Assembly: GCA_006386115.1 (NCBI GenBank)
Contig: VFIW01000047.1
Span: 286,290-350,289, forward strand
Source: Globisporangium splendens
Taxonomy: Eukaryota; Oomycota; Peronosporomycetes; Pythiales; Pythiaceae
Direction: 5' to 3'
Length of the DNA: 64,000 nucleotides
Both the position numbers and the translations under genes were made by a program. Below the pieces are notes generated by a model that saw only the letters and a list, made by a program, of their open reading frames with translations, was not told where the DNA came from and searched no databases. The first letter of the stretch is position 1. Each line of letters opens with the position of its first letter. Positions 32,790-44,737 of this stretch are shown in pieces.

Positions 32790-34637
32790 CTACACCTCGG
32801 CAGTTGGTCGGCGGCGCGTGACGCGGTTCGCAATCTGCTCGCGCGTGGGCAGCAGCCAGCGGCGGTAGTTGTCTTCGTATCTCAAGTTGCCCGCTGCTTC
32901 CTTGATGTTGAACTGGCGCTCCGTGATCCAGTAGAACATCATGCCGCCGCCGAGCACAACGATACTCATCCCGAACAGCAGAAGACCCTGCAGCAGATCA
33001 AAACCAATCTTCTCGGACATGGGCAGCGCCACAGAGAAGGATCCTGAGACCACAGCACACGTCGCGCCATTGGATGATGACGCTGAAGCTGAGCCCTTCG
33101 ACAGATTCACGGGGTACGACGAGTACAAGTAGAGATTGCACGGTCCATTCGCAGAGGAACCGCGTGCGATGCGCATGTTGCCGTTCTCGCCCCACATCGT
33201 GCCCCAGGTGTTGCGGATGACCCAGTACTTCTCGCCAGCCTCGGTCTCGCCAAAGCCCGCGACCACGACGGCATGGTTCACTTCTTTGCCGTCGCTCGAG
33301 CAGTCCTTGGCGTCATAGATGCCGCTCTCGTAGTACTTGAAGCCGTCGCCCGTGGCGTCCAAGTTGGCCGATACGGGACCGGACATCACAGCACGAAGCA
33401 ACGCATTCTCATCCTATTTCATAAAGAGCCCACGCATAAGCTGAGTATATGCCACACACACGAGAAATTATACAGAGGAATGAACCACTTACGCTTGACG
33501 CAACAGCGACGTAGGACGAGCTGCCGTTCTTCCATTGCACCGCGACGTCGTTGATGCCGACTGATTGACACACGGTATCGCCAGCGGTCGTGGCCATCAC
33601 GTACGGGTAGCTATCAGCACAGGAGACTCCGTGGGGATTCATGCGGCTCATGTACTCGTAGGTGAGGAACGGCATCCCGCCGTCGCAGCCTTCCGACGAC
33701 GAGACCATGTCCTTAGCGAACTTGCTGCGAATGTGGTCCAGCGGTGCCGAACAACTCAGCACTTGCTCCACGCTTAGCGGAGACTACTTGAACAAGAAGG
33801 AGAGGGCAACAATGGGGATCAATACAGAAAAGTAGCACGAAGACGGGGACAATGGAACGTACCGCTTGGACGTTGTTTTCGATGGCATATCGGCTCTCAA
33901 CGACGGCAACACCTAAGCAATATCCACAACATAAAAGCCATTAGGTTGGCATGTACAAAGAGCTCCACATGCACATGGCAAGCTCTTTTATAATGCACCA
34001 ACAGATGCAACATACCAGAGAATGCCCAGCAGCTGCCGCACGTGCCCTGGTTCTTGATCGGCGTCACGTATTTGCCGTTTTCGATCGTGAGCCAGTTGAT
34101 CTCCTTCGGGATAGTCGCATTCGCATTCACATCGACGTCGAGCGTCGTCGTTGTCGTGGACGTCACGACGGTCGCTGCTGCTGCTTTCGTGTCTTGCTTG
34201 CTATGCTGCTGCATCGACCCATGCGGTTTCTTGATGTGCACGCCATGCGCCGAGCCCCGCACTTGTGGCTTGGCTTTGAGGAACGACCGATACTCTTCCG
34301 GACTCAGATCGCTCAGTTCGTTCATCGCCATCGTGTACGTCGACTTGCCCTCGCGCTGCTGCTTGTTGTGCGCATCGACGATGCGGCGGCTCGTCTCGAT
34401 CGCGTACGCGCGCGAGAACGGGGACGCGCGCTTCGGTCCGATCGACGCGCGGCGGCGCGACCGTGTCTGCTTGGTGTGCAGCGTCGACTCGAACGCATCG
34501 ATCTGCGCCTTCGCTGCGTCCAGCTGCTCTTGTGGATGTTCCAGGAGCAGTGTGTCACTGTTGTCGACTTGTTGAGGCACCGCTTGTGCGCTACAGAGCG
34601 CGGCAGTGAGTCCGAAAAGCACTGTCAGCGACCGCAT
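32790..34637 (-). CDS. Papain-family (C1A) cysteine protease with C-terminal membrane anchor
   Basis: Four exons: 34637-34016, 33912-33863, 33783-33493 and 33413-32790. The donors are GTATGT, GTACGT and GTAAGT; the frame closes to 528 residues. A signal peptide (LTVLFGLTAALCSAQA) precedes a propeptide with an inhibitor I29-like stretch (YTMAMNELSDLSPEEYRSFL). The mature enzyme has the catalytic Cys in QGTCGSCWAFS, His in NHAVVVAGFG and Asn in RNTWGTMWGENG. After the protease comes one membrane span (LLQGLLLFGMSIVVLGGGMM) and a short basic tail, so the enzyme is probably tethered to a plasma or vacuolar membrane with its active site outside the cytosol. An N-terminal Thr-rich linker is present. 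Such anchored forms are known in oomycetes. Confidence 0.9.
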
Positions 34638-35158
34638 TATTGTCTCTATTAGATGCTGCTGGTGGCACTCGTCAAGTGCAGAGGTGAATGTGGGGCGGAG
34701 GCAAATGCGCGTTGTCTGTGCTTGAGCTGCTCAAATGCGCAATTTCCCAATGGTAACCCACCTCGAAAAATCAGGTGTTTCTTCCTGTCTATTCCGATAA
34801 AAGGCAACTGTAACTGTTGAAAAAGCCGAGTGCTTTGTAGGCTATAAATTGCTTCACTAGGCTACAATATATCCTATCGAGTTCTCTCTGCTTTTACCCT
34901 GTTCAATTTCTGCTGAAACTCTGAGTTGTACCGATCGTAACGGTACAGTGTACCCTCTGGGTTACGCTCACCGACTGTGTTTTTTTTCTCCCTCTCAGCG
35001 TCTGCCAGGTCATCATTTGCTCTCCGAACTGGAAGAGCCACGTGCCTGAACGAAGGCTTCTCTCTGCATCTCTGCGTCTATTGCTCTCCATACGCCCATA
35101 CGCTTCATACTCTCCAAATCCATACCCCCCCCCGTGGTGTCCTTAATTTGTCGGCAAC
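34638..35158. other. Divergent promoter of protease and HID1 genes
   Basis: It lies between two gene starts. It has a run of C at about 35126-35133 just upstream of the HID1 start codon. No coding signal. Confidence 0.5.
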
Positions 35159-37652
35159 ATGGGCAACAGCGACAGCAAGAGCAAGTTCCGCGAGTCGGTG
35201 TACAAGCTCAACAATGAGGTGATCTCGTCCAAGAACCTCGAGTTCTGGGACAAGCTCTGGCGCATCCCGACGGTGGCCGAGGAGATCTTCACGCTCATCC
35301 AGCCCGACGACGTGCGCATGCTGCGCCGCCAGCAGCCCGAGAACCTCGCGACCATGCTGCGCCAGGCCGTCTCGCAGATCGTGCAGATCGTCGACACGCC
35401 TGTGCCGAAATACTACCAGCAAGCGACCAATTGCGTACGTTTGAAGTGGTATTTACTCGACCGATATGATGTGACTGAACTAATCGTATCCTATGTATGT
35501 GCAGGTCCGCGTGCTGACGCGTCTGGTGCCGTTTATCCTCGAAGACTGCAGTACGTGCCATGTTTGCTATGTGTCTTTTCTTCTACATTAGTGACACAGT
35601 GGGCTATCGCATTGTTTATTGTAGGCGACGATTTCGTGGAAGAACTCTTTTGGAAAGTGGAAGCGACGGATGTGGACGACGACAATGGCGACGAAGACGA
35701 AGAGAGCAAGGGCGATGCGGGCAGCAAAGCCAAAGCCACGAGCGAGCCGCTCGCCAAGCAGATGATCCACGCGATCATGGGGCTACTGTTCCTCCCGGAG
35801 TTTACGATCTCCATCCACGCGTACAAAGGGTACGGCGAGGAGCGCCGCAGCGCCACGCGCAGTGGCCAATCCGCGACGTCGGGCGACCTGGTGTTCCCGT
35901 CGCTGCTCTGGAATTCTGGTGTGAGCTACCCGGACGCGAACGTGGCGAATTCGTTGGCGTATGACAAGAACCGCAAAGAAGTGCTCAAGCTGCTGCTGAC
36001 GTGCTTCTCAGGCATTCTGTACCAAACCGCCGAGACGTGCAATCTGTGGAAGGACCGGTTCTTGGAGATCGCGACGGCGCCAGATTGCCCATTTGCGCCG
36101 ACTTTGTTCTTCTCGCTGCTCAACATCGTGATCACATACGATCCTGTCGGCTGGGGAGTGCCATACGCTGGCTCCATCGTGACCGACGACCGCGAGACGC
36201 TCGTGGACGCGTCGCTGCAGGTTTTGCTGGTGCTTTTGGACTTTGGACAAACGTCGGAGACAAACCTTTTGGCGAGTACGAAGCCACAGCCGTCGGCGAC
36301 GGCATCGTTTCGAAACCGCGGCTCGACGCTGACCATGGAAAATAACGATGACGGCACGATGAATGGCAACGTTTATCGCCAATTGCTGTCTCGGATCGAA
36401 CGTCCAGAGGACTTTTTCGTCATCTTTGCGGGTCTGTCGCGGTTGTTGAACAATTACCACCAGTCGATGAGCACGATCTTGCCGAACTCGATCAAGCAGA
36501 TCAAGTGCCACCAGGAATTGCTGGTTCTGCTCTGGAAATTGCTGGATGAGAACAAGGGCTTTCTCCAGTACGTGCTCAAGAAAGCTGACGTGAACCAACT
36601 GGTCGTGCCGCTGCTGTTTTTGATGTACGAAGGTCGCCAGGAGCCGTCGAAAGTGGGCATGATCCACATCTGTACGTTCATCTTGCTGCTTCTCAGTGGC
36701 GAGCGGGACTTTGGAGTGAACCTGAACAAATCCTTTGACAACCGACTGCCGTTGGATCTGCCACCTTTCTCGGGCAACCACGCGGATTTGCTAATCGTGT
36801 GTCTCCACAAGATCATCGTGAGCGGGTACGAGAAGCTCAACTCGGTGTACAACTGTTTCCTGACAATCATTTGCAACATCTCGCCGTACTGCAAGAAGCT
36901 GCACATGGTGTCGAGCGTGCGACTGCTGCGGTTGTTTAAGCTCTTTGCTCAGCCAAGGTACCTGTTTGACAACGAAGCGAACCACCACCTGGTGTTTTTC
37001 CTGCTCGAGACGTTTGACAACATCATCCAGTACCAGTACGAGGGCAACCAGCAAGTGGTCTACTCGATGATCCAGAACAAGAACGTGTTTTACCAACTGA
37101 ATGAGCTCCAGCTGCCGCCCATGCGCGCCCCAGCTACAGGAACAACATCCGCGAGTCGAGCAAAGGAATCGGAGACGGAGGGCACTACGACTAGCGCTGA
37201 GACAAACAATGCCAAGACGCCACGCAACAGCGACGGCGACTTCGTGCCAACAGCCGAGTGGCTTGCCTCCTGGAAGAAGAAATTGCCGCTCACGACCACG
37301 CTGCGATTGCTGCAGTACCTGATCCCACAGGTGAGGAATTGAGTTTGTCCTTGTACGTGTCTAAAGCTTGTTGCTAGAGTCTGACATAATTCTTTCCTTG
37401 TAGCTTGAGGAGGCGTGTGAGAAAGCGGGCGGGAGTCTGGACGAAGACGCGATGCTCTACTTTTTGCGCACGACGACCATGGTCGGGCTGTTGCCCGTGC
37501 CGCATCCGATCGTGATCCGCAAGTATCAGATCAACCAGTTCACGCATTTGTGGTTCACGACGTTCACGTGGGGAGTCATCTTCTTGCGGAACCAGGTGCT
37601 GCCGCTCTTCGATGGCAGCGCCATCATCCTCTTCACTATCAGCGTCGTGTAG
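35159..37652 (+). CDS. HID1: HID1-domain protein
   Basis: Four exons, 35159-35434, 35505-35550, 35625-37330 and 37404-37652, with donors GTACGT, GTACGT and GTGAGG; 758 residues. It begins MGNSDSKSKFRESV, a good N-myristoylation signal followed by the usual HID1 start. The C-terminus (FLRTTTMVGLLPVPHPIVIRK, WFTTFTWGVIFLRN) is a close match to HID1 family ends. HID1 is a peripheral trans-Golgi protein needed for dense-core granule or regulated secretion in animals, and its fungal relatives (Ftp105) act at the Golgi. The second exon is only 46 bases. The acidic insert around residue 130 is a lineage feature. Confidence 0.93.
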
Positions 37653-37928
37653 GTGGAAAGCCTGGTTCGTTCGTGACAAGATGAAAGATAGATTTTGGTT
37701 CCACTAGTATGATCAGAAAGCTTGCCGTCTGGGAATGCTACCAGAGATGCAAGCAGCAGTAATGAATGGCCGACGACGACAATGAGTATGCTTCTTCTTT
37801 TTGTTTGTTTTGTTTTTGAGTATGGACGCATAGAAACCACCATCCTTTCTGTGTGTGTCTGTTTTGAATATATACTATCCTCTATTGTACCTTGTGTACT
37901 CGCACTTGCTTTGGCTTTCTCGTGGGTA

Positions 37929-40654
37929 TTAGAGGGTGCTGGTGGTGATCAGATGCAGCAGCATGTGCTCCATCTTCTCTCCTCGCTGAGCGGCATTCCA
38001 CTGTGCGATCTCGATCTCGCGCGCATTCCGTCGTAGCTTGTCTTCTGGCAACAACATGGAGGTCTGATTGGAGCTACAGGAGGTCGTGGACGCATTGGAC
38101 GACGCAGAGTATGGAGGCGACGATGATGACTGGGAGCAATCCCCTGACGAAGTGCCTTGCACGAGGTTGAGGTTCTGTGAGATGCGGCACTGTGAGACCA
38201 GACAGCGACTGAACACGAGCGCGAGCTTCTCGGGCGTCAGCTTGTTCGTGTTGCGGTGCTTCAACAATTCTCTCAGGAACGAGACCAGATACACGACCAC
38301 GTTGAACCGCACAGGAGGCAGGCAATCGAGCAGCACTCGACACGACTGTGCGACGTTCCCATTCCCGGATGCGACGGCATTCGTCAGAGTCTCGTCTGGG
38401 ACGACACTTTGACGCAGGCTTTGCAGCCAGCCGATCAAGAGCTCAGCGGTCGAGTAGCCACTGTGAGCTGGGAACGCGTGACCGGTGTCCAACGCTTCTC
38501 TCAGAATGGCGACTTCCTGCTTGTTCCCGGCCTCGACAAATAAGTTCTTCTCGTTCATGTAGTTTTGATAAATATCGTTCACCATTCGCCAGAGCTCTTT
38601 AGGGATCTTCTGCGCATTGCTTGAGTCCTCTGCACGATGCTTACTCTGTGGCGAAATCGGATTGCTTCCACTGTTACCGCCCACACTAAACATGGACGAT
38701 CCCGCAGCGTTCGCTAACGGGTACTTCGCTTGACGCACAGGTTCCGAGTTCATGACCAATTGCTCGAGCGAGTTGCCAAAGCACGAGTTGTCGTACTGAC
38801 CCGAGATGACGAGGAAGTAGTCGCGACCGTTCTCCACACGCAAAATCATCGTATCGTCCAGCGTCTCGGTGCCACTTGTGAGACCGTGCGCTACGGCTTC
38901 ATTCACATGCGCTGTGATGCGGATCTCCATCCGTTCCTTCGGCGGAATCATGCCGAACGTCGGCGAGACGCTCAACCACGGTTTACAGAGCAAGGTCTCT
39001 TCGAGTTTCGGGACAAACCGGAAATGCGCGACGACGACACCGGTGTTCTCGACAAACAGCGTCTTGGTCTGGTCGAGGCCGTACTTCAGGTGCGTGAACC
39101 CAAGCATGCCGCTGCTCAGTTGCACGCCGTCGCTCTGGATCAGCCGCACTTTGGGTATGTTTTCGTTTTCCCATTTGTCCAGCTGCATCATGATCTCGCG
39201 CAGCAATTGATTCTTTTTTGCCTCGACCTGGTGGCGGATCTCGACGTCGAAGAACGCGTGCACGGGCTTGTGATCTGACAGATCAAGCGCCGAGACGGCA
39301 TTATAGTGCTTGAGCACGACCTGCTCGGGGAGCTTCGCTTTCCACAGAATGCGGTCGCACCACGCAGGCGCACGCAGCTTCTTCTCTGGTCGCTTCTCGT
39401 ACATGGACGTCCCCGCTTGGTACTTGTACGTCGGTGGAAACTTGATGGGTCCTTCTTCGAAGCCATGGAGAACGTTGCACCGCTTCCGCTCGATAGTGAG
39501 CTGGTCGCGCTGCAGAAGCTCTGTGTACATGCCGCTCTTGGCGTGCTGAAATACGGCTTCCGTGGGGATGTCCTCGTTGATGCGGTAGTTCAGATCCCCG
39601 AGCCAAAATACGAAATCGTGGTTCAGGATCGCTGGCTCGCCGTTAGATGGCCTGTCGTCAACATCATCATCATACACAAAGCAGCACGTCGGAGACAGCG
39701 CAGCAGTACTGCCGATCAGTAACCACATATACACAGAAAGAGGTTTTAACAGATGCGCAGCCTGGGCAGTGGGGCTACCGAGGTGAAGTTTTCGCACCTT
39801 GTGTCATTGCCGTAGCCATCGTCATTATCGGCAAACTCGATCTTCGAGAGAATGTTGGCATAGTCTGAGTTTCTCCCCGACACATTTTCACGATGCGCAG
39901 CAAGATGCGCGCACACAAAGCAGAGCGTGCTGTCGTAGAAGCTCATGCGGATCGCGGCGCCGCCCTTGTTGCCCATCATGCCCATGATACCGACGCCCGC
40001 GGTCGCGCCTCTCTCTTCTTTCACGTGCTCGAAATGCTCGGATTTCACAAACACGAGCAACAAGATCCCCACGAGGTGCTTCTCCATCACGACCTTATAC
40101 TTCTGCTGTTGCTGTGGTCCTGCCAAGTGGTTGTTTAACGCATAGAGAATGGATTCCTCCCATGCGGAGCTACGCTGCGCCGAGACCGTGCTATTGACGA
40201 CGACGTTGACGGCATTTAGGTCCACGATCTCCTGAAAACCCAGTGCGATGATGTCGGGCAATGCTTGTGGAGATCCCGACGCTTGCTGCTGGATCCACAG
40301 AAGGATCTTGGCCGCTTCCGCCTGCGCGAGCGGCTTCTTCGCGTTCACGTTCCACGTGCCGACGACGATGCTCGTCTTCTGGAACGCCGTGTACGCGTGC
40401 TGGCGCAGCCGCAGTTGCTGCTGGATCCAGTCGTCGCGGATGAACGACATCACGACGGGGTTGTAGTACTTGCCGTTCGCGGCCAACGATGACGACGCCA
40501 TAGAGCCGATCGAGCTCCGGCGGTTCGTCGACGTCGTCGAGGACGGACCCCCGAGCATACTGAAGCTCACGGTTCTGGTCGCGCTGCCGACTGGGCTGGT
40601 CTGCATCTGCAACAGCGTCGCATCGGGCGAGGAATAGGAGGAAGGCGATGCCAT
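37929..40654 (-). CDS. Inositol polyphosphate 5-phosphatase, OCRL/INPP5B-like
   Basis: Two exons, 40654-39798 and 39651-37929, with donor GTGCGA, acceptor ACAG and an intron of 146 bases; 859 residues. The 5-phosphatase domain has all catalytic motifs in order: GTWNVNAKKP, GFQEIVDL, MGNKGGAAIRMSFY, HLAAHRENVSGRNSDY, FVFWLGDLNYRI, APAWCDRILWK and LSDHKPVHAFF. An ASH-like beta domain follows (LGFTHLKYGLDQTKTLFVEN), then a RhoGAP-like domain (about 640-790), which is the order in OCRL. These enzymes remove the 5-phosphate of PI(4,5)P2 on Golgi and endosomes. In the RhoGAP part the arginine finger is not obvious, as in OCRL, so it may only bind GTPases. Confidence 0.92.
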
Positions 40655-41467
40655 CGCACTGAGGATGGCAGCACGTGCTGCCGGCTCGCTAATTGGTTGC
40701 TGCTACTGCTGCTGGAAACGAGCCACACGCGCGTGCAGCGATCAGCAGTGTGGTAGGTGCAGACACACGCGCTTGAATGCCCTGCGCTGCACGGAGGGCG
40801 GAGGTTCACGGAACAGAGAGAGAGAGAGAGAGAGCGTTGCCACCTCTTCGCCTTTCTTCTTGTTTTGCGGTGCACAGGCGTTATGACATGGAGAGGTGTG
40901 CTGGATACCCCTGTAGTATATACCGTTTAAATTTAGCATAATGTAGATGACGATTTTGCATATATTTTAATGGCACAAGAAATGATTGTGCTGAACCTGT
41001 TCGCTTCTATAGTTTCGGTAAGATCCAATGATAAGCGTCACGACGCTGCAGGAGCGTGCACCTCTGAACCGATATTGAAGCGGGCAGATAGACTGTGTGG
41101 TTCTTGACAGGTAAAAAGCACATTGGTAGGGTAAATAAAGAGCTGAAGCAAGAATGTGCTGGATATGCCCTAAAGGGTATAACACATTGTACCGCTACAA
41201 GTGGCACATCTCAGAGAAACTAAGGCTTCACTGTCGATGATGTGTCTACGTCGCATGTGTCGCTTCCTTACGGTATCATGCTGCGCCATGAAACGACGAA
41301 AATGCGAGGAAGACGACTTGTCAAATGGACCGAAAGAGACAAAAAGGAAGAGCAGGGTTCATGCATTTTATCGTTTCGCGTGTCTCGGGCTTTTTCTGAT
41401 ACACCATTGCGTCGTGCATGTGTCTAAGCTCACAGGGCGTACCCAGGTGCCAGTGGAATCGATTGCT
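40655..41467. other. Intergenic, with a (GA)n microsatellite
   Basis: It contains the 5' leader of the OCRL-like gene. A GA repeat lies at about 40815-40833. The ORFs here have no recognisable content. It ends at the stop codon of the PITP gene. Confidence 0.55.
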
Positions 41468-42710
41468 CTACTGGTTGCTGGTGCCTTGTAGCCGCTTGGC
41501 TTCGAGCTTTGCGGCCACGTTTTCTTCTAAGCGACGGATGTCGTCCATCGTGAGGCCGAACCAGTCATCCGTCAAGCATTGCGCCTAATCAGGAGCAATC
41601 GCAAATCGACATTCATGCAAGTGAGTGCCATGGTCATCCGATGAAAAAAAAACCTACAGAAGATTATCACGTACCTGGCGCAAGGTGTGGTGGAAAAGCT
41701 GGCGTTGCTGGTCCCGAATGATCTTCTCCGCCTGAAATGAAAACGCGAGAATATAAAGATCAACTCACTGATCCACATGCGCAAGCGAGCAACTCCAAAT
41801 CCCTGTGTTTGTACCTTGCCCTGCACGCCCCAGTACTCAAAGTTGACGCGCACAGCCTTGTAGCAAGTCATCACTGGGGACACCTTCTTCTGCCATCCTT
41901 TTTGGAGAGGACCGCGCGAAGTTTTGACCGATTTATACTGCACAAAAAATACCAAATGCAGAAAACATGTTTAATCTAACATCTGCATTGCAGCTTGCCC
42001 AAGTTTTGCAAGAACGTACTGTCGCAGGATCGCAATCGTCTTTCAGGGTCTGCTTTGGCAACTTCTGAGCAATGTCGAGGCTGTTTTGCACACAAATCAG
42101 TTCCATCGCTTTACACAAGACAGAGAGCAACTTAGCATCCATTTGCATACGACGTACAATTCGACCGTGCGGTTGCTGAGCTCGTTGTTGGACATGCTGA
42201 CCGCGTTCTCCGTGTCGCCGCTGTCAGGAAGATGGTTGGATTCAATGCAAATGTAGAACTTGTTCTTCGCAAGGTACCCGTTCACAATCACGGTCACACA
42301 GTGCGGGTACGCGTTCCACGCTTCCTCGATCAGCACCATACTGTCTTCAGGGCAGCTATTCACGCAGAAAAAGACACATTCAAATATGTCAGCTCCCATC
42401 AACTGAAAATGCATCACAGACATGACGCGAACGATTCGTACAATGCAGACACGAAGCCTGGGATCTTGGACTTGACGTAGTAGTGCTTGCGCGTGTACTG
42501 GCCCTTGGTGCGCGGGATGGTCCAGCCCGAGATCTCCGAGACCCCCATCTTGCCGTCCGTGTTGTCGTACGGCTCGTTCTTCAGGATCTCGACCCCCTCG
42601 CCGTCGCCCGTCATCTTCTCGCTCGCGTCCACGACCATGTACAGCTGCGCGACTTGGAACTCGTCGACGGTCATGTGCAGCGGCACGCGGAACTCGTGGA
42701 TCATCACCAT
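41468..42710 (-). CDS. Phosphatidylinositol transfer protein
   Basis: Six exons: 42710-42427, 42355-42158, 42080-42020, 41937-41815, 41731-41675 and 41584-41468. The product has about 279 residues, the usual length of a single-domain PITP. It starts [20 protein letters not shown] and keeps the family landmarks [27 protein letters not shown] and, near the end, [15 protein letters not shown]. PITPs exchange phosphatidylinositol and phosphatidylcholine between membranes and feed PI kinases. The first donor is ambiguous (42427 with GTCATG or 42418 with GTGATG, both in phase); the other donors are GTACGT-like. The ortholog class is single-domain, with no RdgB-type C-terminus. Confidence 0.92.
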
Positions 42711-43284
42711 CCTGGCTACTGTCTATTTGGTTCTATGGAGAGGACGGAAGAGCTAATGCACACACTCCGACTCACGCGCGCACGCTCGACGGGGAGGACG
42801 GGGAGGGAGAGGAGAAGGGGGCGAGCAGGCACGCGGCACGTTGCGGAATGGCTTGGCAACGTGGCCGCTTCTTCCGCGCTTGACTGAAAAATCCACGCCA
42901 GATGGCTTTCCTAAAAGTCTGTCGCAATAAATAAACTACGAAAAATAGGTGGCTCCACTTTGATGGTGATAAATGACACATATGCAGTGTGAACCTTTGA
43001 CACTAGATGCATTGGTTGATTTTATAATTGTCGAAAGCACCGCGAAAGTGATCGTAGTGATTGTGGCAGAGGGGAAGGAAGGAAGGGAACGAATGAAAAA
43101 AATAAGTGAGAGAGAGCTGATACGGGCTACTATTGAAGTGGCTAAAAATCGTGGAAAAAAGTGACTCATTGGGAGGAAAGCGTCACTATAACGAGGGGAT
43201 GCGGGATTGACCATCTTCGAAACGGCTGGGATGCGAATGGCAATGTGTTGAATGAACATGCAGCCAATTAGGTGCAAACTCTAT
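42711..43284. other. Intergenic, nothing recognised
   Basis: It carries the PITP promoter near 42710. A 63-residue ORF at 42973-43164 (+) has no domain or codon bias to support it. Confidence 0.5.
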
Positions 43285-44514
43285 TGATAGGCGATGGCGG
43301 CGATTTCTCGGACACGGGACCTTCCTAGTGCATACACGGAGGCACGACAAGCAGCAGCAGCGCTGACGCCACCAACTGGAGCCTTCGCGTCGGTGTTGGC
43401 GTCAGCAGAGGTGGCTCCAGCGAGAGCGGTCGTCTGGACGCGGCGCTCGTGGACGATCTGCAGAAATGCCGCCGCTTGGTCGCCAGTATGCGCGGACTCG
43501 TGGCGGGGTCGTCGATCAGATAGCAGGTGCTGAGTGAACTGGTGTCCGCGGTGAAGTTGAAGTGTGAGAAAAAGGCATCGAGCGTGATAATGCCATCGTC
43601 ACCGAGAGCGCGTTACCTCCGGTACTGATTGCATGCTGCCTCTGTAAATTTGCGTGCAAATGATGACTTGGTACAACTAATGGGACGTTACATTGCTGAT
43701 TTGGATTGCAGCGATTTCCAGCGCCAACGCATTTGAGTCATCCAGAAATTGTGGAAGAAGTAGGACCCTGCCGATGCAATGTTGGTGCATCGAATGAGCC
43801 TAACGGAGTGGGCTCTATGCTGTAGATTTCGGATGCAAAAGCTCATCTTGACGAAGCCCAAGATGGAGCGGAGATGGAGAGAAAACAAAGGCGCGACATC
43901 GTGGCTTTGCTGCACATTTTAGGTCCTCACCACTCCACGGAGACTTTGTGACTGTGATGTAGGAGTGAAGCGATTCGAAGCGAGCGCAGTGGTCGTTCAG
44001 CGCATCTTTCGAGGTTTTTGCGCTAGAAAGCACACGTATGCAATTGTTTGGTTACGAAAGATCTACGACTGCAATTGTGAGCTACGCGGCACTTCCGAAG
44101 ATACCGATTCGAGATCAGTTTGGGAAGGACAAGACAAGCCTGAGATCCCACAAGGGCGCTCGTGAACTCTTTTGCGAGCAAGAAAAATGCGATTTTATTG
44201 TGATCAACGCGTTTTTCCATGCACTGGCACCGTTCGAGCACGAAAACCGCGATCAGTACTCACCTGAGGTGCTCTGGAAGCAAGCGATGGCGCACGCACA
44301 CGCGCCGGTGATGACGATTTACGAGCAATTCCAGATTTCATCCCTGAATAGCCTAGTTTTGGCGCTCACTTCCAATACCTCAAGCATCACTCCGCTCGCG
44401 TGGAGTACCGTTTTGCCCCCGCCAGTGCTTGACAAGCTGTTGATGTTTGCAAAGTTGTTGTATGAAGAGCTGCTCGACATCGAAAAAGAAGTGCGTATGA
44501 CAGTGAGTCGATGA
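43285..44514 (+). pseudogene. Decayed gene with an IQ motif, product unrecognised
   Basis: Coding-like segments in several frames are broken by stops. A Ser/Gly-rich part with DALVDDLQKCRRLVASMRGL lies near 43450-43500. A segment with LMGRYIADLDCSDFQRQRI followed by TGA is near 43680-43730. An IQ motif (VVVQRIFRGFCARKH) is at about 43988-44035. A 3' open stretch reaching 44514 contains CDFIVINAFFHALAPFEHEN. The IQ motif would bind calmodulin. The three early TAG/TGA codons and frame changes without plausible introns argue for a pseudogene. The last 130 residues are open, so a shorter expressed product is possible. No family was recognised. Confidence 0.5.
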
Positions 44515-44737
44515 TTCTCCGAGGAAATACTAGTAAACACTGGATAGCAGACAGGCAAATTGTGAGTCGAGAATAAGCTACGCTAATCAATCTTTGCAAA
44601 TGGCTACCCACTTTGAAGCGAACGCATACAAGTATAGCCACGGAATTTCAGCGCACCCACCGACTCCGTTCACGGGTCATTCATTGTGTACTGTAATCGA
44701 AATATAAAAACTTCCTGTCCATTCTCATGCTCACGCG

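Noticed and set aside
41201..41491. 96-residue plus-strand ORF downstream of PITP
   Set aside because: Overlaps the end of the PITP gene on the other strand and has no motif.
42973..43164. 63-residue ORF
   Set aside because: No homology, no splice partner, composition like the flank.
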